Shown here: one piece after another, positions 8,254 through 17,163 of the stretch
Numbering within the stretch: the stretch's first letter is position 1
How the letters are laid out: each line of letters starts with the position of its first letter
NCBI RefSeq assembly: GCF_001469875.2
Contig: NZ_LOPW02000018.1
Coordinates: 412,801 to 476,800, forward strand
Direction of reading: 5' to 3'
Length of the DNA: 64,000 bases
DNA from: Haloferax marisrubri
GTDB taxonomy: Archaea; Halobacteriota; Halobacteria; Halobacteriales; Haloferacaceae
Notes under the pieces: generated by a model
What the model was told of the DNA's origin: nothing
The model's database searches: none
Seen by the model: the letters and a program-made list of their open reading frames with translations, nothing else
Made by a program: the position numbers and the translations under genes

Positions 8254-11118
8254 ATGTCCGATGTCCCCGATTCTGGCAGCGTGCTGGTCGTCAGCGAGAG
8301 CGACTGGGCGACGCGGTTCGCTGAGGGACTCGATTCACGACCGGGAGTCACCGTGCTGGAAGCCGAGACGAAGGCAGCGGCACTCCGCGCAGTCGAAGCG
8401 GACGAGGTCGACTGTGTCGTGGCCGACGCCGACCTCGCGGACGCGACCGCCGTCGACCTCCTCACGGACGTTCGCTCAACGGTCGCAACTCTTCCCGTCG
8501 TCATCGCCGCAGACGGTGGGAGCGACGTTCTCGCGAGCGAGGTCCTCGGCGCGGGCGCGACTGACTACGTCGCGCTTGACGCCGACTCGCCGGACGTCGA
8601 AACACTCCTCGCGCGGACCGGTCGTGCGCTCCGGTCGGCGCGACAGGACGCCAACGAGCGTGAACGCGCCAGGCAGTTCGACGCGATGTTCGACGACGAA
8701 CGGACGGCGACGTGGGTACTCGATGGCGAGGGGTCGCTAACTCGGGCGAACCGGACGGCGCGCGAACTCCTCGACGCACCTGTCGACCCACTCGTCGGTG
8801 AGGCCTTCTGGTCACTCCCGTGGTGGACGGGGGGAGACGGCCCGACGAGCGACGACGTGCAACAGCTCATCGAGGACGCGCTCGAAGGAACGGCCGGGAA
8901 CGCGGTCGTCCCACAGCCATCGGTGGCCGGAAAACGACGAATCGTCGAGCTATCGGTTCGCCCCGTGACCGACGAGCGCGGGGAAGTCGCGTCGGTCGTG
9001 GTCGAAGGTATCGACATCACAGCGCGGGTGTCACTCGAACGAGACCTCCGGCGTTCCGAGGAACTCCACCGCGTCACGCTCAACAACATGACCGATACGG
9101 TCCTCATCACCGACGAGGAAGGGGCCTACACCTACGTCTGTCCGAACGTCCACTTCATCTTCGGCTACACCGCAGACGAGTTGCGTGAACGGGTCCCTAT
9201 CGGCGAACTGCTGGGGGATGACCTCTTCGACCGCGACGAGCTCGCGGAGCGCGGCGTCCTGAAAAACATCGAGAGCACGGTGACCGACAAAGCCGGCCGC
9301 GAGCACACCCTCCTCGTCAACGTCCGCGAGGTCTCGATTCGGGACGGGACGTTGCTTTTCAGTTGCCGCGACATCACGAAGCGCAAGCAGCGCGAGGACG
9401 CGCTGACGACGCTTCACGAGACGGCTCGCGAGTTCCTCTACACCGGGACTCACCGACAAATCGCCCAGCGCGTCGTCGACGACGCGCCCAGCGTGCTCGC
9501 GCTCAATGCGAGCGCCGTCTATCTCTTCGACACCGACGCCAACGTGCTCAGACCGGCGGCGTACTCGCCGGCGATGCGCGAGGCCCACGGGCCACTCCCG
9601 ACAGTTCCCGCGGACGGGGAGACGCTCCCGAGTCACAGTTTCGTCGAGAACAGGCCGCTGTACTTCGATGACGTGCACGAGTCCGACCGGTTGGAGAACG
9701 CCGTGACTGGCCTCCGGAGCGTCGCGTACGTCCCACTCGGCGACCACGGAGTGTTCGTCGCTGGCTCGACCGAAGTCGGCGCCTTCGACGCGGTGGCGCG
9801 GGAACTGACCGACCTGCTCGCGGTGACTGCCGAGGCGGCGCTTGACCGCGTCACGCGCGAATCTCGGCTCCGCGAACAGGACCGAACGCTCCAGCGACAG
9901 AACGACCGGCTCACCGAGCTAAACCAAATCAACGAGACCATCCGCGAAATCGACCAAGCGCTCGTCGGCGCCCAGACGCGAGAGGAGATAGACTACACCG
10001 TCTGCGAGCTACTGACCGCCGTCGACCGGTTTGCGTTTGCGTGGGTCGGTTCCGTCGACCCTATCAGCGAAACCGTTGAGCCCCGCGCGTGGGCCGGTGA
10101 CGAACAGGGCTATCTCGACAGCACTACGTTCGAAATTGCGGCGTCATCGGTCGACCCGGCAGGACGCACGGCGGCGACCGGAGAGGTGACTACCGTTCCC
10201 AACGTCGCGTCCGGTTTCCGGGACGAGCCCTGGCGAAAGGGCGCGCTCACCCGAGACTACCTGTCGGTACTCAGCATCCCGCTCGTCTATAACGACCTCT
10301 CGCACGGCGTGTTGACGGTGTACGCGACGACCCACGACGCCTTCGACGAGACGGCAACCGCTGTCTTGGCCGAACTCGGCGAGACCATCGCGTCGGCGCT
10401 GAGCGCCCTCGAACGGAAGAACGCACTGCTCACCACGGCCGTCACCCGCGTCGGGTTCGTTGTCGACGACCCCACGTTCGTCCTCTCGCGGCTCGCCCGC
10501 GACGCGGAGTGCACGCTCACTTACCAAGGAGGAGTCCAGCAGTCCGCCGAAGGGAACTACGTGTTCGTCACCGTCGAAGATGGGGCAGTCGAATCCGTCG
10601 CGGCCGCGGCCGACGAACTGGTCGCTGTCGCCGACGTGCGACGGATAAGCACCGACGGGGACGCCGGCGTCCTGCGTCTCCGCTTGACGCAGCCGTTTAT
10701 CGCACCGGAGCTTGCGGACCACGGTGCCGTCCTCGCCGAGGTTCGGGCGACCCCCGAGGAGACGACGCTCGTCGTCGACGTCCCCGAGAGTATCGACGTT
10801 CGAAACGTCACGCACCTCGTCGACGAAGCGTTCGCCGGCGTCGAACTCCGGACCAAACAGACGCTCGACCAATCGACCGAGCGCGACCTCTTCTCGCGGT
10901 TCCTCGACAAGCTGACAGAGCGGCAGCTCGAGGTGCTCCAGACGGCCTACTACAGCGGCTACTTCGAATCGCCACGGGAGAACACGGGCGAGGAGGTCGC
11001 CGCGACGCTCGGCATCTCCCCGCCGGCGTTCTACAAACACGTGCGGACCGTCCAGCGGAAACTGTTCGCGACGCTGTTCGACGAGCACTCCGGTTCCGTC
11101 TCCGGACGGGCTGTGTAG
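8254..11118 (+). CDS. Bacterio-opsin-activator-like multidomain regulator (receiver-like, PAS, GAF, HTH_10)
   Basis: This 954-residue protein starts at ATG 8254 (MSDVPDSGS); an upstream in-frame TTG at 8227 is less likely. The N-terminal domain (about 5-125) has the fold pattern of a response-regulator receiver (VLVVSESDW, DCVVADADL, GATDYVALD). PAS-type domains follow at about 140-260 and 270-385, and GAF-type domains at about 390-545 and 570-725. Next come the Bat-type beta domain (about 730-880, RVGFVVDDPTFVLSRLARDA) and a C-terminal HTH_10 (LTERQLEVLQTAYYSGYF...TLGISPPAFYKHV). Bat proteins respond to redox, light or oxygen; the target here is unknown. It is isolated between two 9-bp-repeat regions. 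Confidence 0.92.
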   Translation: MSDVPDSGSVLVVSESDWATRFAEGLDSRPGVTVLEAETKAAALRAVEADEVDCVVADADLADATAVDLLTDVRSTVATLPVVIAADGGSDVLASEVLGAGATDYVALDADSPDVETLLARTGRALRSARQDANERERARQFDAMFDDERTATWVLDGEGSLTRANRTARELLDAPVDPLVGEAFWSLPWWTGGDGPTSDDVQQLIEDALEGTAGNAVVPQPSVAGKRRIVELSVRPVTDERGEVASVVVEGIDITARVSLERDLRRSEELHRVTLNNMTDTVLITDEEGAYTYVCPNVHFIFGYTADELRERVPIGELLGDDLFDRDELAERGVLKNIESTVTDKAGREHTLLVNVREVSIRDGTLLFSCRDITKRKQREDALTTLHETAREFLYTGTHRQIAQRVVDDAPSVLALNASAVYLFDTDANVLRPAAYSPAMREAHGPLPTVPADGETLPSHSFVENRPLYFDDVHESDRLENAVTGLRSVAYVPLGDHGVFVAGSTEVGAFDAVARELTDLLAVTAEAALDRVTRESRLREQDRTLQRQNDRLTELNQINETIREIDQALVGAQTREEIDYTVCELLTAVDRFAFAWVGSVDPISETVEPRAWAGDEQGYLDSTTFEIAASSVDPAGRTAATGEVTTVPNVASGFRDEPWRKGALTRDYLSVLSIPLVYNDLSHGVLTVYATTHDAFDETATAVLAELGETIASALSALERKNALLTTAVTRVGFVVDDPTFVLSRLARDAECTLTYQGGVQQSAEGNYVFVTVEDGAVESVAAAADELVAVADVRRISTDGDAGVLRLRLTQPFIAPELADHGAVLAEVRATPEETTLVVDVPESIDVRNVTHLVDEAFAGVELRTKQTLDQSTERDLFSRFLDKLTERQLEVLQTAYYSGYFESPRENTGEEVAATLGISPPAFYKHVRTVQRKLFATLFDEHSGSVSGRAV

Positions 11119-11234
11119 GTTCGTTATCTAGCTAAAACTCTCTCGATTGGTTTGGTAGTTAACCACCTCATATTCCCTTGTACACCTATTACGCATCGGT
11201 AGAGCGTCTGGGACACGACCGGCGCTCGGGAACC

Positions 11235-11378
11235 ATGAGAGATGTTGAACCCACCCCCGACGAGAAAGGAACGTACGAATGCTTCGAGTGTGGCGGTATC
11301 GTCCTCACTGAACACAACCCGCTGCGCTGTCCGGACTGCGGTGGGGCGATGCGCAACCGGCAGACCGCGATTGAGTAA
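11235..11378 (+). CDS. Rubrerythrin-like zinc-ribbon mini-protein
   Basis: This 47-residue protein starts at ATG 11235 (MRDVEPTPDEKG). It consists of one metal knuckle pair: YECFECGGIVL (Cys-x2-Cys) and LRCPDCGGAMRNR (Cys-x2-Cys), a rubredoxin/zinc-ribbon arrangement. Very similar stand-alone mini-proteins are common in haloarchaea and are annotated as rubrerythrin-like domain proteins. Its role is unknown; zinc or iron binding is inferred from the four cysteines. It stands alone about 115 bp after the Bat-like gene. Confidence 0.8.
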   Translation: MRDVEPTPDEKGTYECFECGGIVLTEHNPLRCPDCGGAMRNRQTAIE

Positions 11379-11446
11379 TCGACGGCTCGAAAGCCTCGCC
11401 TCACTCAGCGGTGGTCGACCGTCGGCGCAGGCAAGCTATCACTGTC

Positions 11447-11508
11447 TCGCTAGATTATACAGATTATCTAAATTATTCAAATAATCCAAATTATCTAGAT
11501 TCTTTGAT
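11447..11508 (+). repeat. 9-bp-period A+T-rich array (right of the Bat-like gene)
   Basis: About six consecutive 9-mers run from the TAGATTATA at about 11452: TAGATTATA, CAGATTATC, TAAATTATT, CAAATAATC, CAAATTATC, TAGATTCTT. Orientation and unit match the arrays at 7551-8200. With them it brackets the Bat-like gene and the zinc-ribbon gene. It lies in a gene-free stretch from 11379 to 11740. Confidence 0.7.
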
Positions 11509-11560
11509 ATCGCCCTCCAGTCTTGTCTAGTTTGCGCAAGTAATAGCAGGTCACAGAGAG

Positions 11561-11600
11561 ACAAGGAGGAAGTCCACGGCTTTAGCCGTGGGAGGAATCC
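11561..11600 (+). mobile_element. Orphan IS200/IS605-type right-end hairpin (TnpB omegaRNA-like end)
   Basis: The stem CCACGGCT (11574-11581), a TT loop and AGCCGTGG (11584-11591) form a perfect 8-bp hairpin. The flanks, AAGGAGGAAGT before and GAGGAATCC after, closely match the conserved right end of haloarchaeal IS200/IS605 (IS1341-type) elements, where the same hairpin is the 3' part of the TnpB guide RNA. No tnpA or tnpB coding sequence is present nearby, so this is a solo end or remnant. The identification rests on recall of the motif and the perfect stem. Confidence 0.6.
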
Positions 11601-11740
11601 GACGCGCGGTATGGCCGTTTCGAGTCACTCACGGGAAGAAACGCTGCAGGCACGGAACCGGTCGCCATAGCGTCAGCTTCAGCAGAAGTCAGTACACGAG
11701 ACGTTGAGAAGGAGACAACAAAACGAAACGACCGCGGCCG

Positions 11741-14700
11741 TCAGTCGTTGCCGTGTGCGGCGCTCCCAGCGCCTGCGTCCGGAGTCCGCAGCACGTCCGG
11801 GTCTGCGTCAGGTCCGAGCGGTTCGACGCGCACGCTCGATACCTTGAACTCCGGAATGCCGGCCTGTGGGTCGAAGGTCTCCTGCGTGAGTTTGTTGACC
11901 GCACCGGCCGCGAAGTGCATCGGGATAAACAACGTCCCGTCGCCGACGCGGTCGGTCACCTCCGCTTTGACGACGATGTCGCCACGGCGGGATTCGACCC
12001 TGACGTACTCGCCGTCCGAAACGCCGAGTTCCGCGGCGGTCGTCGGATTGATTTCGATGAAACTCTCGCCGACGTGGCTCATGAGACCCTCGACGCGTCG
12101 GGTAATCTGTCCGGTGTGCCAGTGGTAGAGGACCCGCCCGGACGTGAGTGTGAAGGGGTACTCCTCGTCGGGGAGTTCGCCGGGGTGGCCGCCGTCCGCC
12201 GGCACGAAGCGGGCCAAGCCGTCGTCGAAGTTGAAGTTCCCTTCCTCGTAGTCGTAGAGATACGGTGTTCCGGGGTGGTCTTCGTCCCAGCACGGCCACT
12301 GAAGTCCGTGCTCGTCGCCCGAGTCGAGTCGCTCGTAGCTGACGCCGCCGTAGATGGGCGTCAGGTCGCTAATCTCGTCCATGACTTCCCGCGGGTGGTC
12401 GTAGCCCCAGTCGTAGCCCAGTCTGGCTGCCAGTTCCTGCGTAATCTCCCAGTCCTGGCGCGCCTTTCCGGGCGGTTCCGCGGACGCCCGAACCCGCTGT
12501 ATCCGGCGCTCGGTGTTGGTGAACGTGCCGTGTTTCTCCGGCGAGGTCGCCGCCGGCAGCACCACGTCCGCGTGCTCTGCGGTCTCCGTCATGAAGATGT
12601 CCTGTACGACGAGGAAGTCCAAGCTATCGAGCGCCTCGCCGGCGTGCTGGATATCGGGTTCCGAGAGCGCGGGGTTCTCCCCGACGATATACATCCCGCG
12701 GAGATTGCCCTCGTGGGCCTCCGAAAGCATCTCCGGCACTTTGAGGCCGGGTTCGTCCGGCGGGCGCTCGCCCCACGCCTCGGCGAACTTCTCGCCGACC
12801 TCGTCGTCGGCCGGGTCCTGATACCCGGGGAGACTGCCGGGCAGAGTTCCCATGTCGCCGCCGCCGCCCTGCACGTTGTTCTGGCCGCGGAAGGGCGACA
12901 GTCCGGCACCCGGTTTCCCGACCTGCCCGAGGGTGAGCGCGAGGTCGGCCATCGCGAGGAGGTTTTCCGTCCCGTGGCTGGATTGGGTCATGCCCATCGC
13001 CCAGCCGAAGACGACGTTTTCGGCGTCTGCGAGCGTCTCGGCGGCCGACTGCAGTTCGTCGGGTGAGACGCCGGCCAGTTCCTCGACTTTCTCGGGGGTG
13101 AACGCCTGGACGTTCCGTTTGACCTCCGCGAACCCTTTCGTATTCCGTTCGATGAATTCCTCGTCGTGCAGGTCGTGCTCGGTGAGATATCGGATGAGTC
13201 CGTTGAGCCACGCCACGTCGTAGCCGGGCGTCGTTCTCGTGTACTGGTCGGCGTGTTCGGCGATGCCGATTTTCCGGGGGTCGAACACCACGAGGTCGGC
13301 CCCGTCGCGGACGTTCTGCTTGATGCGAGTCGCCAACACCGGATGCGACTCGGTCGTGTTCGACCCGCTGATGAGGTAGGCGTCGGCCTCGCCGATGTCC
13401 TCGTTGATGCGGTTCGTCATCGCACCGTAGCCGAGCGTCTGTTGGAGCGCCGCCACCGTCGACGAGTGACAGAGCCGGGCGCAGTTGTCGATGTTCTTCG
13501 TGCCGAGCACCTGCCGCGCGAACTTCTGGATGAGGTACGCCTCCTCGTTGCTCCCCTTCGACGACGCGAGGCAACTGACCGCGTCGACGCCGTGTTCGTC
13601 CTGAACCTCGCGGAGTTCGCCGGTGACGTAGTCGAGCGCCTCGTCCCACGACGCCGTCTCGAACTCGCCGTTCTCGTTTCGAATCAGTGGCCTCGTGAGC
13701 CGCTTCTTGCTGTTGGCAAAGTCGTGTCCGAACTTCCCCTTCACGCACGTCGAGAAGTTGTTGGCCGGGGCGTTGTCCGGGTCGTCGACGGGTTGGACGC
13801 CGAGGGCGTTGCCGTCTTTACCCCACATCTCGAACCGGCAGCCGACCGCACAGAACCCGCACGTCGTCTCCGCTTTGTCGATTTTCCCCAGTCGGTAGTC
13901 GCTGACGAGCGACGCGATGTCGAATAGTCGACCCTCCGGCAGCGTCTGCGCCGCGATGTTCTCGGCGGTGTGTTCGCCCGCGAGCATGGCCTTCCGACCG
14001 TACTCCCCGAGGAAATCGGACGCTCGGCGTTTGCTCTGGGCCATGTATCGGGCGATGCCGCTTCGTCCTTCCTGTCCCGCCTCGGCTTCGCCGCCGGCGC
14101 TCCCCGCACTACCGGGTGCGGGCGAGCGGTTCGGTGCCGTCGTGTCGTCGAGGGTCTCTACCTCCTCGTGTTCGATGACGTTCCCGACTGAGTTTCGCTG
14201 CGTGAACCCCGGAAGCGGAAGCGTCCCCGCGCCACCGATGCCTTTCTCAGTCAGGGCACCGGTCGGACAGACCGTGGCACAGTGTCCGCAGGAGACGCAG
14301 TCGGAGTCGGCCATCGTCTCGGCGTCGGACTGGAAGCCGATGCGGGTGTCCTCTCCGGAGCCCTCGATGCGGAGAACTCCTTCGACCTGAACGTCGTTAC
14401 AGCCCTCGACGCACCGATTACAGAGGATGCACTTGTTGCGGTCGATTTGGATGAACGAGGAACTGTCGTCGAGCGGTTCGTACTCGCTTCGCTCGTCGAA
14501 GACGCCGTAGCGCGGGTGGTCGACCCCCTCGTTGATGGCCGTCTCCTGGAGTTCACACCGCCCGTTCCCGTTACAGGTCGTACAGCGCAGATTGTGATTG
14601 GAGAGGACGAGGTCGAGGTTGACGCTCCGGGACTCCTCGGCGGCGGACGTGTCGGTCTCGACCGTCAGCCCGTCGGTGGCCGGGAACGAACAGGAGGGGA

Positions 14701-15067
14701 CGACCCCATGTTCGTCGGTTTCGACCATGCAGGTTCGACACTCGCTCCGAGGGCCGATTTCGTCGCTCGCGTCGCCCTCGCGGTCGTAGTAACAGAGCGC
14801 CGGAACGTCGGCGTCTTCGTCGAGGCTGTCGGCGCCGGGGTCCACGCTCACGACCTCGTCGTCGACGGCTTGCATGGCGTCGATGACGGTCGACCCCGGT
14901 GGGACGGTGACCTGCGTTCCGTTGACGGTGACCGTCGTCGGGGTCTCGCCGTCGGTTCCGACGGGTGGGTCGTTCGCGGTCCCGGTCTCGAACTCCGCCG
15001 TGACCGGCGTCTCGTGCTGCGGGTCGTCTAGCTCCGGAACGCCCGGGAGTGGGTCGTCAGTACTCAT
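11741..15067 (-). CDS. fdhA: Formate dehydrogenase alpha subunit, NuoG-FdhF fusion type (molybdopterin)
   Basis: This 1108-residue enzyme oxidises formate (or a related substrate) at a bis-pterin Mo/W centre. A ferredoxin-like 2Fe-2S domain (about 45-140) contains SECRTCMVE and VPSCSFP. A NuoG-type His/Cys motif follows (SNHNLRCTTCNGNGRC), then two 4Fe-4S motifs (CILCNRCVEGC near 215 and CVSCGHCATVCPTG near 260). The catalytic part begins with its own 4Fe-4S motif (CGFCAVGC...STCVKGKFG). The metal-ligand segment NCARLCHSSTVA, near residue 529, has Cys where E. coli FdhF has Sec. There is no Tat signal, so it is cytoplasmic. Its ATG overlaps the stop of the NuoF-like gene by 4 bp (ATGA), so the two are translationally coupled. 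Confidence 0.92.
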   Translation of the reverse strand: MSTDDPLPGVPELDDPQHETPVTAEFETGTANDPPVGTDGETPTTVTVNGTQVTVPPGSTVIDAMQAVDDEVVSVDPGADSLDEDADVPALCYYDREGDASDEIGPRSECRTCMVETDEHGVVPSCSFPATDGLTVETDTSAAEESRSVNLDLVLSNHNLRCTTCNGNGRCELQETAINEGVDHPRYGVFDERSEYEPLDDSSSFIQIDRNKCILCNRCVEGCNDVQVEGVLRIEGSGEDTRIGFQSDAETMADSDCVSCGHCATVCPTGALTEKGIGGAGTLPLPGFTQRNSVGNVIEHEEVETLDDTTAPNRSPAPGSAGSAGGEAEAGQEGRSGIARYMAQSKRRASDFLGEYGRKAMLAGEHTAENIAAQTLPEGRLFDIASLVSDYRLGKIDKAETTCGFCAVGCRFEMWGKDGNALGVQPVDDPDNAPANNFSTCVKGKFGHDFANSKKRLTRPLIRNENGEFETASWDEALDYVTGELREVQDEHGVDAVSCLASSKGSNEEAYLIQKFARQVLGTKNIDNCARLCHSSTVAALQQTLGYGAMTNRINEDIGEADAYLISGSNTTESHPVLATRIKQNVRDGADLVVFDPRKIGIAEHADQYTRTTPGYDVAWLNGLIRYLTEHDLHDEEFIERNTKGFAEVKRNVQAFTPEKVEELAGVSPDELQSAAETLADAENVVFGWAMGMTQSSHGTENLLAMADLALTLGQVGKPGAGLSPFRGQNNVQGGGGDMGTLPGSLPGYQDPADDEVGEKFAEAWGERPPDEPGLKVPEMLSEAHEGNLRGMYIVGENPALSEPDIQHAGEALDSLDFLVVQDIFMTETAEHADVVLPAATSPEKHGTFTNTERRIQRVRASAEPPGKARQDWEITQELAARLGYDWGYDHPREVMDEISDLTPIYGGVSYERLDSGDEHGLQWPCWDEDHPGTPYLYDYEEGNFNFDDGLARFVPADGGHPGELPDEEYPFTLTSGRVLYHWHTGQITRRVEGLMSHVGESFIEINPTTAAELGVSDGEYVRVESRRGDIVVKAEVTDRVGDGTLFIPMHFAAGAVNKLTQETFDPQAGIPEFKVSSVRVEPLGPDADPDVLRTPDAGAGSAAHGND

Positions 15068-16581
15068 AGTTTGTCAGAACAGGTTCCGCTCGGACAGCGG
15101 CCGTCGGCGTGTGCTTCGAAACTCGATTCGAACTCGTCTATCGCAGTCAGCACCGGACGCGGTGCATCGGCGCCAAGCTGGCAGTTACTCGACTGGGTCA
15201 TGACCCGACCGAGTTCGCGTATCTTCTCCCGGTCGAACGAACCTCGGTAGACCGCTCGCAACAGTTCGGTGAGTTGGACGGTTCCCTCCCGTCCCGGCAC
15301 GCACCGCCCGCTGTTGGCTTCCGAGGCAAAGCGCGCTCGCTCTCCGGCAGTCGCGACCGCACACCGCTCGTCGTTCAACAGTTCGACGACGCCTTCCGTT
15401 CCGAGGCCGGCCGCAGTCAGTCCGGCCGCAGTCGGTGTGACGTCCAACGTCCGGGAGAGGCCGCCGAAAACCCCGCCGACGCAGGCCATCTTGAACGACC
15501 CCTCCAGTTCGACGGCGTTCCGAACCGCCGAGAGGTGGGCGTCCGAGCCGACCTCTATCGTCGCGGGCGCGGTCACGTCGCCGGTGACAGTCAGCAGTCG
15601 CGTCGTCGATTCGGCGTCTCTATCGTTGCCCTCGGGGTCCGAGAGCGCGAGACGTATCTGGGCGAAGGTCCGCGGCGTGTGGATGACCGTCGGGCGACCG
15701 TACAGTCCGTACTCGGCCGGCGTCGGGGGCTGGAGACGGGGCTCGATTCTATCCGCACCCTCTATCGCTTCCAGCGCCGCCGTCGGTTCGCCGGCGCGGT
15801 ACTCGTCCGGACCGGTGACGACTGCCGGCACGACCGGGAGTTCGTCCGCGGCGGCGTCGATAGCCTCCTGAAGATGTGCTTGCAGTTCGGTGTCGGTCTC
15901 GGCGACGTGGATGACCGCGTCAGTCGTCCCGAGGTACTCGGCGACGGCCGCCACTCCGTCGAGCACCGACATCGGCGACCCGGCAAGGAGTGTTCGGTCC
16001 GCGCGCTGGCGGTCGTCCGCGTCGTTCGCGTTCACGACGACGACCGGGTCGCCGTCGGTCTCTCGCGCGCGTCGCCAGACGTCCGCGGCCGGTTCGTCAG
16101 CGGCGGCGTCGCCTCTGCCTCGACCGACGAGTCCGGCATCCGCGATGGCGCCCGCGTCTCTCTCGAGCGAGTGAAACAGGTACGCTGTCGGGTCCAGCGG
16201 GTCGACCCACCCACAGGGGCCGAGGACGCTCCGCGTTCCCACCGCGAGCGGCCCGTGGGTCGGAACCGGGAGCGTCGTCGTCTCGGCGTCGTGTTCGACG
16301 ACTGCCGCGGCACCGTCCGTCGGTAACTCCCCTTCTTCCATAGCGGTGACGAGGTCTCGGACCCTCGATGTCTCCGGGGCCGGGAAGAACGCTGTCCGCC
16401 CCGCGTCGGTCGCGAGAACCAACGGGTCGTACTCGCTGATTCCGGTGGGCCCCGTTCGAAGGACCGCGACGGAGTCGGCGGTACTGCGTGCGGCACTCAA
16501 GACACGCGCTCCGCGCTCCGTCCGTCCGGCTCCCGAGACCCGGAGTACCGGCGACCGGACTGCGTTTCCTGTGCGACTCAT
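15064..16581 (-). CDS. NuoF-like partner of formate dehydrogenase, with degenerate cofactor motifs
   Basis: This 505-residue protein starts at ATG 16581; an in-frame GTG at 16587 adds two. The order of segments matches NuoF/NADH dehydrogenase subunit F: GLVGRGRG, VVVVNANDADD, GEPTAALEAIEG...EPRLQPPTPAEYGLYGRPTVI, and a C-terminal NSGRCVPGREGTVQLTELL...SNCQLG. Every cofactor motif is altered. The glycine-rich FMN loop, the NADEGEPG loop and GEETAL are not conserved. The Cys-Gly-x-Cys-x2-Cys cluster motif keeps only its middle Cys, plus the fourth Cys in SNCQLG. A structural or altered diaphorase role is more likely than normal NAD reduction. It is upstream of and overlaps the FdhF-type gene. 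Confidence 0.75.
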   Translation of the reverse strand: MSRTGNAVRSPVLRVSGAGRTERGARVLSAARSTADSVAVLRTGPTGISEYDPLVLATDAGRTAFFPAPETSRVRDLVTAMEEGELPTDGAAAVVEHDAETTTLPVPTHGPLAVGTRSVLGPCGWVDPLDPTAYLFHSLERDAGAIADAGLVGRGRGDAAADEPAADVWRRARETDGDPVVVVNANDADDRQRADRTLLAGSPMSVLDGVAAVAEYLGTTDAVIHVAETDTELQAHLQEAIDAAADELPVVPAVVTGPDEYRAGEPTAALEAIEGADRIEPRLQPPTPAEYGLYGRPTVIHTPRTFAQIRLALSDPEGNDRDAESTTRLLTVTGDVTAPATIEVGSDAHLSAVRNAVELEGSFKMACVGGVFGGLSRTLDVTPTAAGLTAAGLGTEGVVELLNDERCAVATAGERARFASEANSGRCVPGREGTVQLTELLRAVYRGSFDREKIRELGRVMTQSSNCQLGADAPRPVLTAIDEFESSFEAHADGRCPSGTCSDKL

Positions 16582-16772
16582 TCTCACAGATAAGGAGACA
16601 CGGCGGGGTTAAAAAATCATCCCAACCCACTCGCGTCGGAGTGCGACTTCGAGGCGTTCGGGAAGCCGACTGGAAGTCGATTCGAGCGCGAGTGGGCGGG
16701 AAACAGGTGACTGCTTCAGACGGGATAGCGAGTGGAGCAAAAAGCTAAGGCGGCGACGCGTCGTCTACCGTG

Positions 16773-17048
16773 ATGATGACGAACCCACGGTTCGACGACG
16801 TGCGAGAGAAGGCGGCCGACGCGACTCGCGAAGACGACGTCCAGTCCGTGTACACCGGACTCGTCCACGACGACGGTCGACAGGAGTACTACTTCGCCAA
16901 CGACACCGAAGAGGCGTCGGAGTTACGCGAGACGGCGGCGGTCCAACTCGGGATGTTGGTTCGCGTCCTCGCGGACCGCTCCGAGAGTGACATCGAGGAA
17001 ATCACTGAACTCGCGGCCGAGCGAGCCGAGAACATGCGATTGGAGTAG
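16773..17048 (+). CDS. Small conserved-looking haloarchaeal protein, unknown function
   Basis: The product is 90-91 residues from ATG 16773 or 16776; a GTG at 16770 is also in frame. It is acidic and soluble with no signal or metal motif. It starts with a helix (FDDVREKAADAT), then a beta-looking VQSVYTGLVHDDGRQEYYFAND, and ends with helices rich in Glu and Leu (LGMLVRVLADRSESDIEEITELAAERAENM). Composition and codon use are typical of host genes. I do not recognise the family. It is divergent from the formate dehydrogenase operon. Confidence 0.7.
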   Translation: MMTNPRFDDVREKAADATREDDVQSVYTGLVHDDGRQEYYFANDTEEASELRETAAVQLGMLVRVLADRSESDIEEITELAAERAENMRLE

Positions 17049-17163
17049 CCGACGATTGTAACACCGGCTGCTCGGAAGTGCATTCTCTCGGGACGTGTCG
17101 GCTCGAAAAATGCCGGGCGCGTCGGAATCGTCGAGCGCCCTTCAGAGGTCAGCGGCGGTTCGC

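Noticed and set aside
11561-11600. Possible rho-independent-type terminator for the gene at 11235
   Set aside because: The hairpin is not followed by a T-run, is about 200 bp from the gene, and its flanks fit the IS605 right end better.
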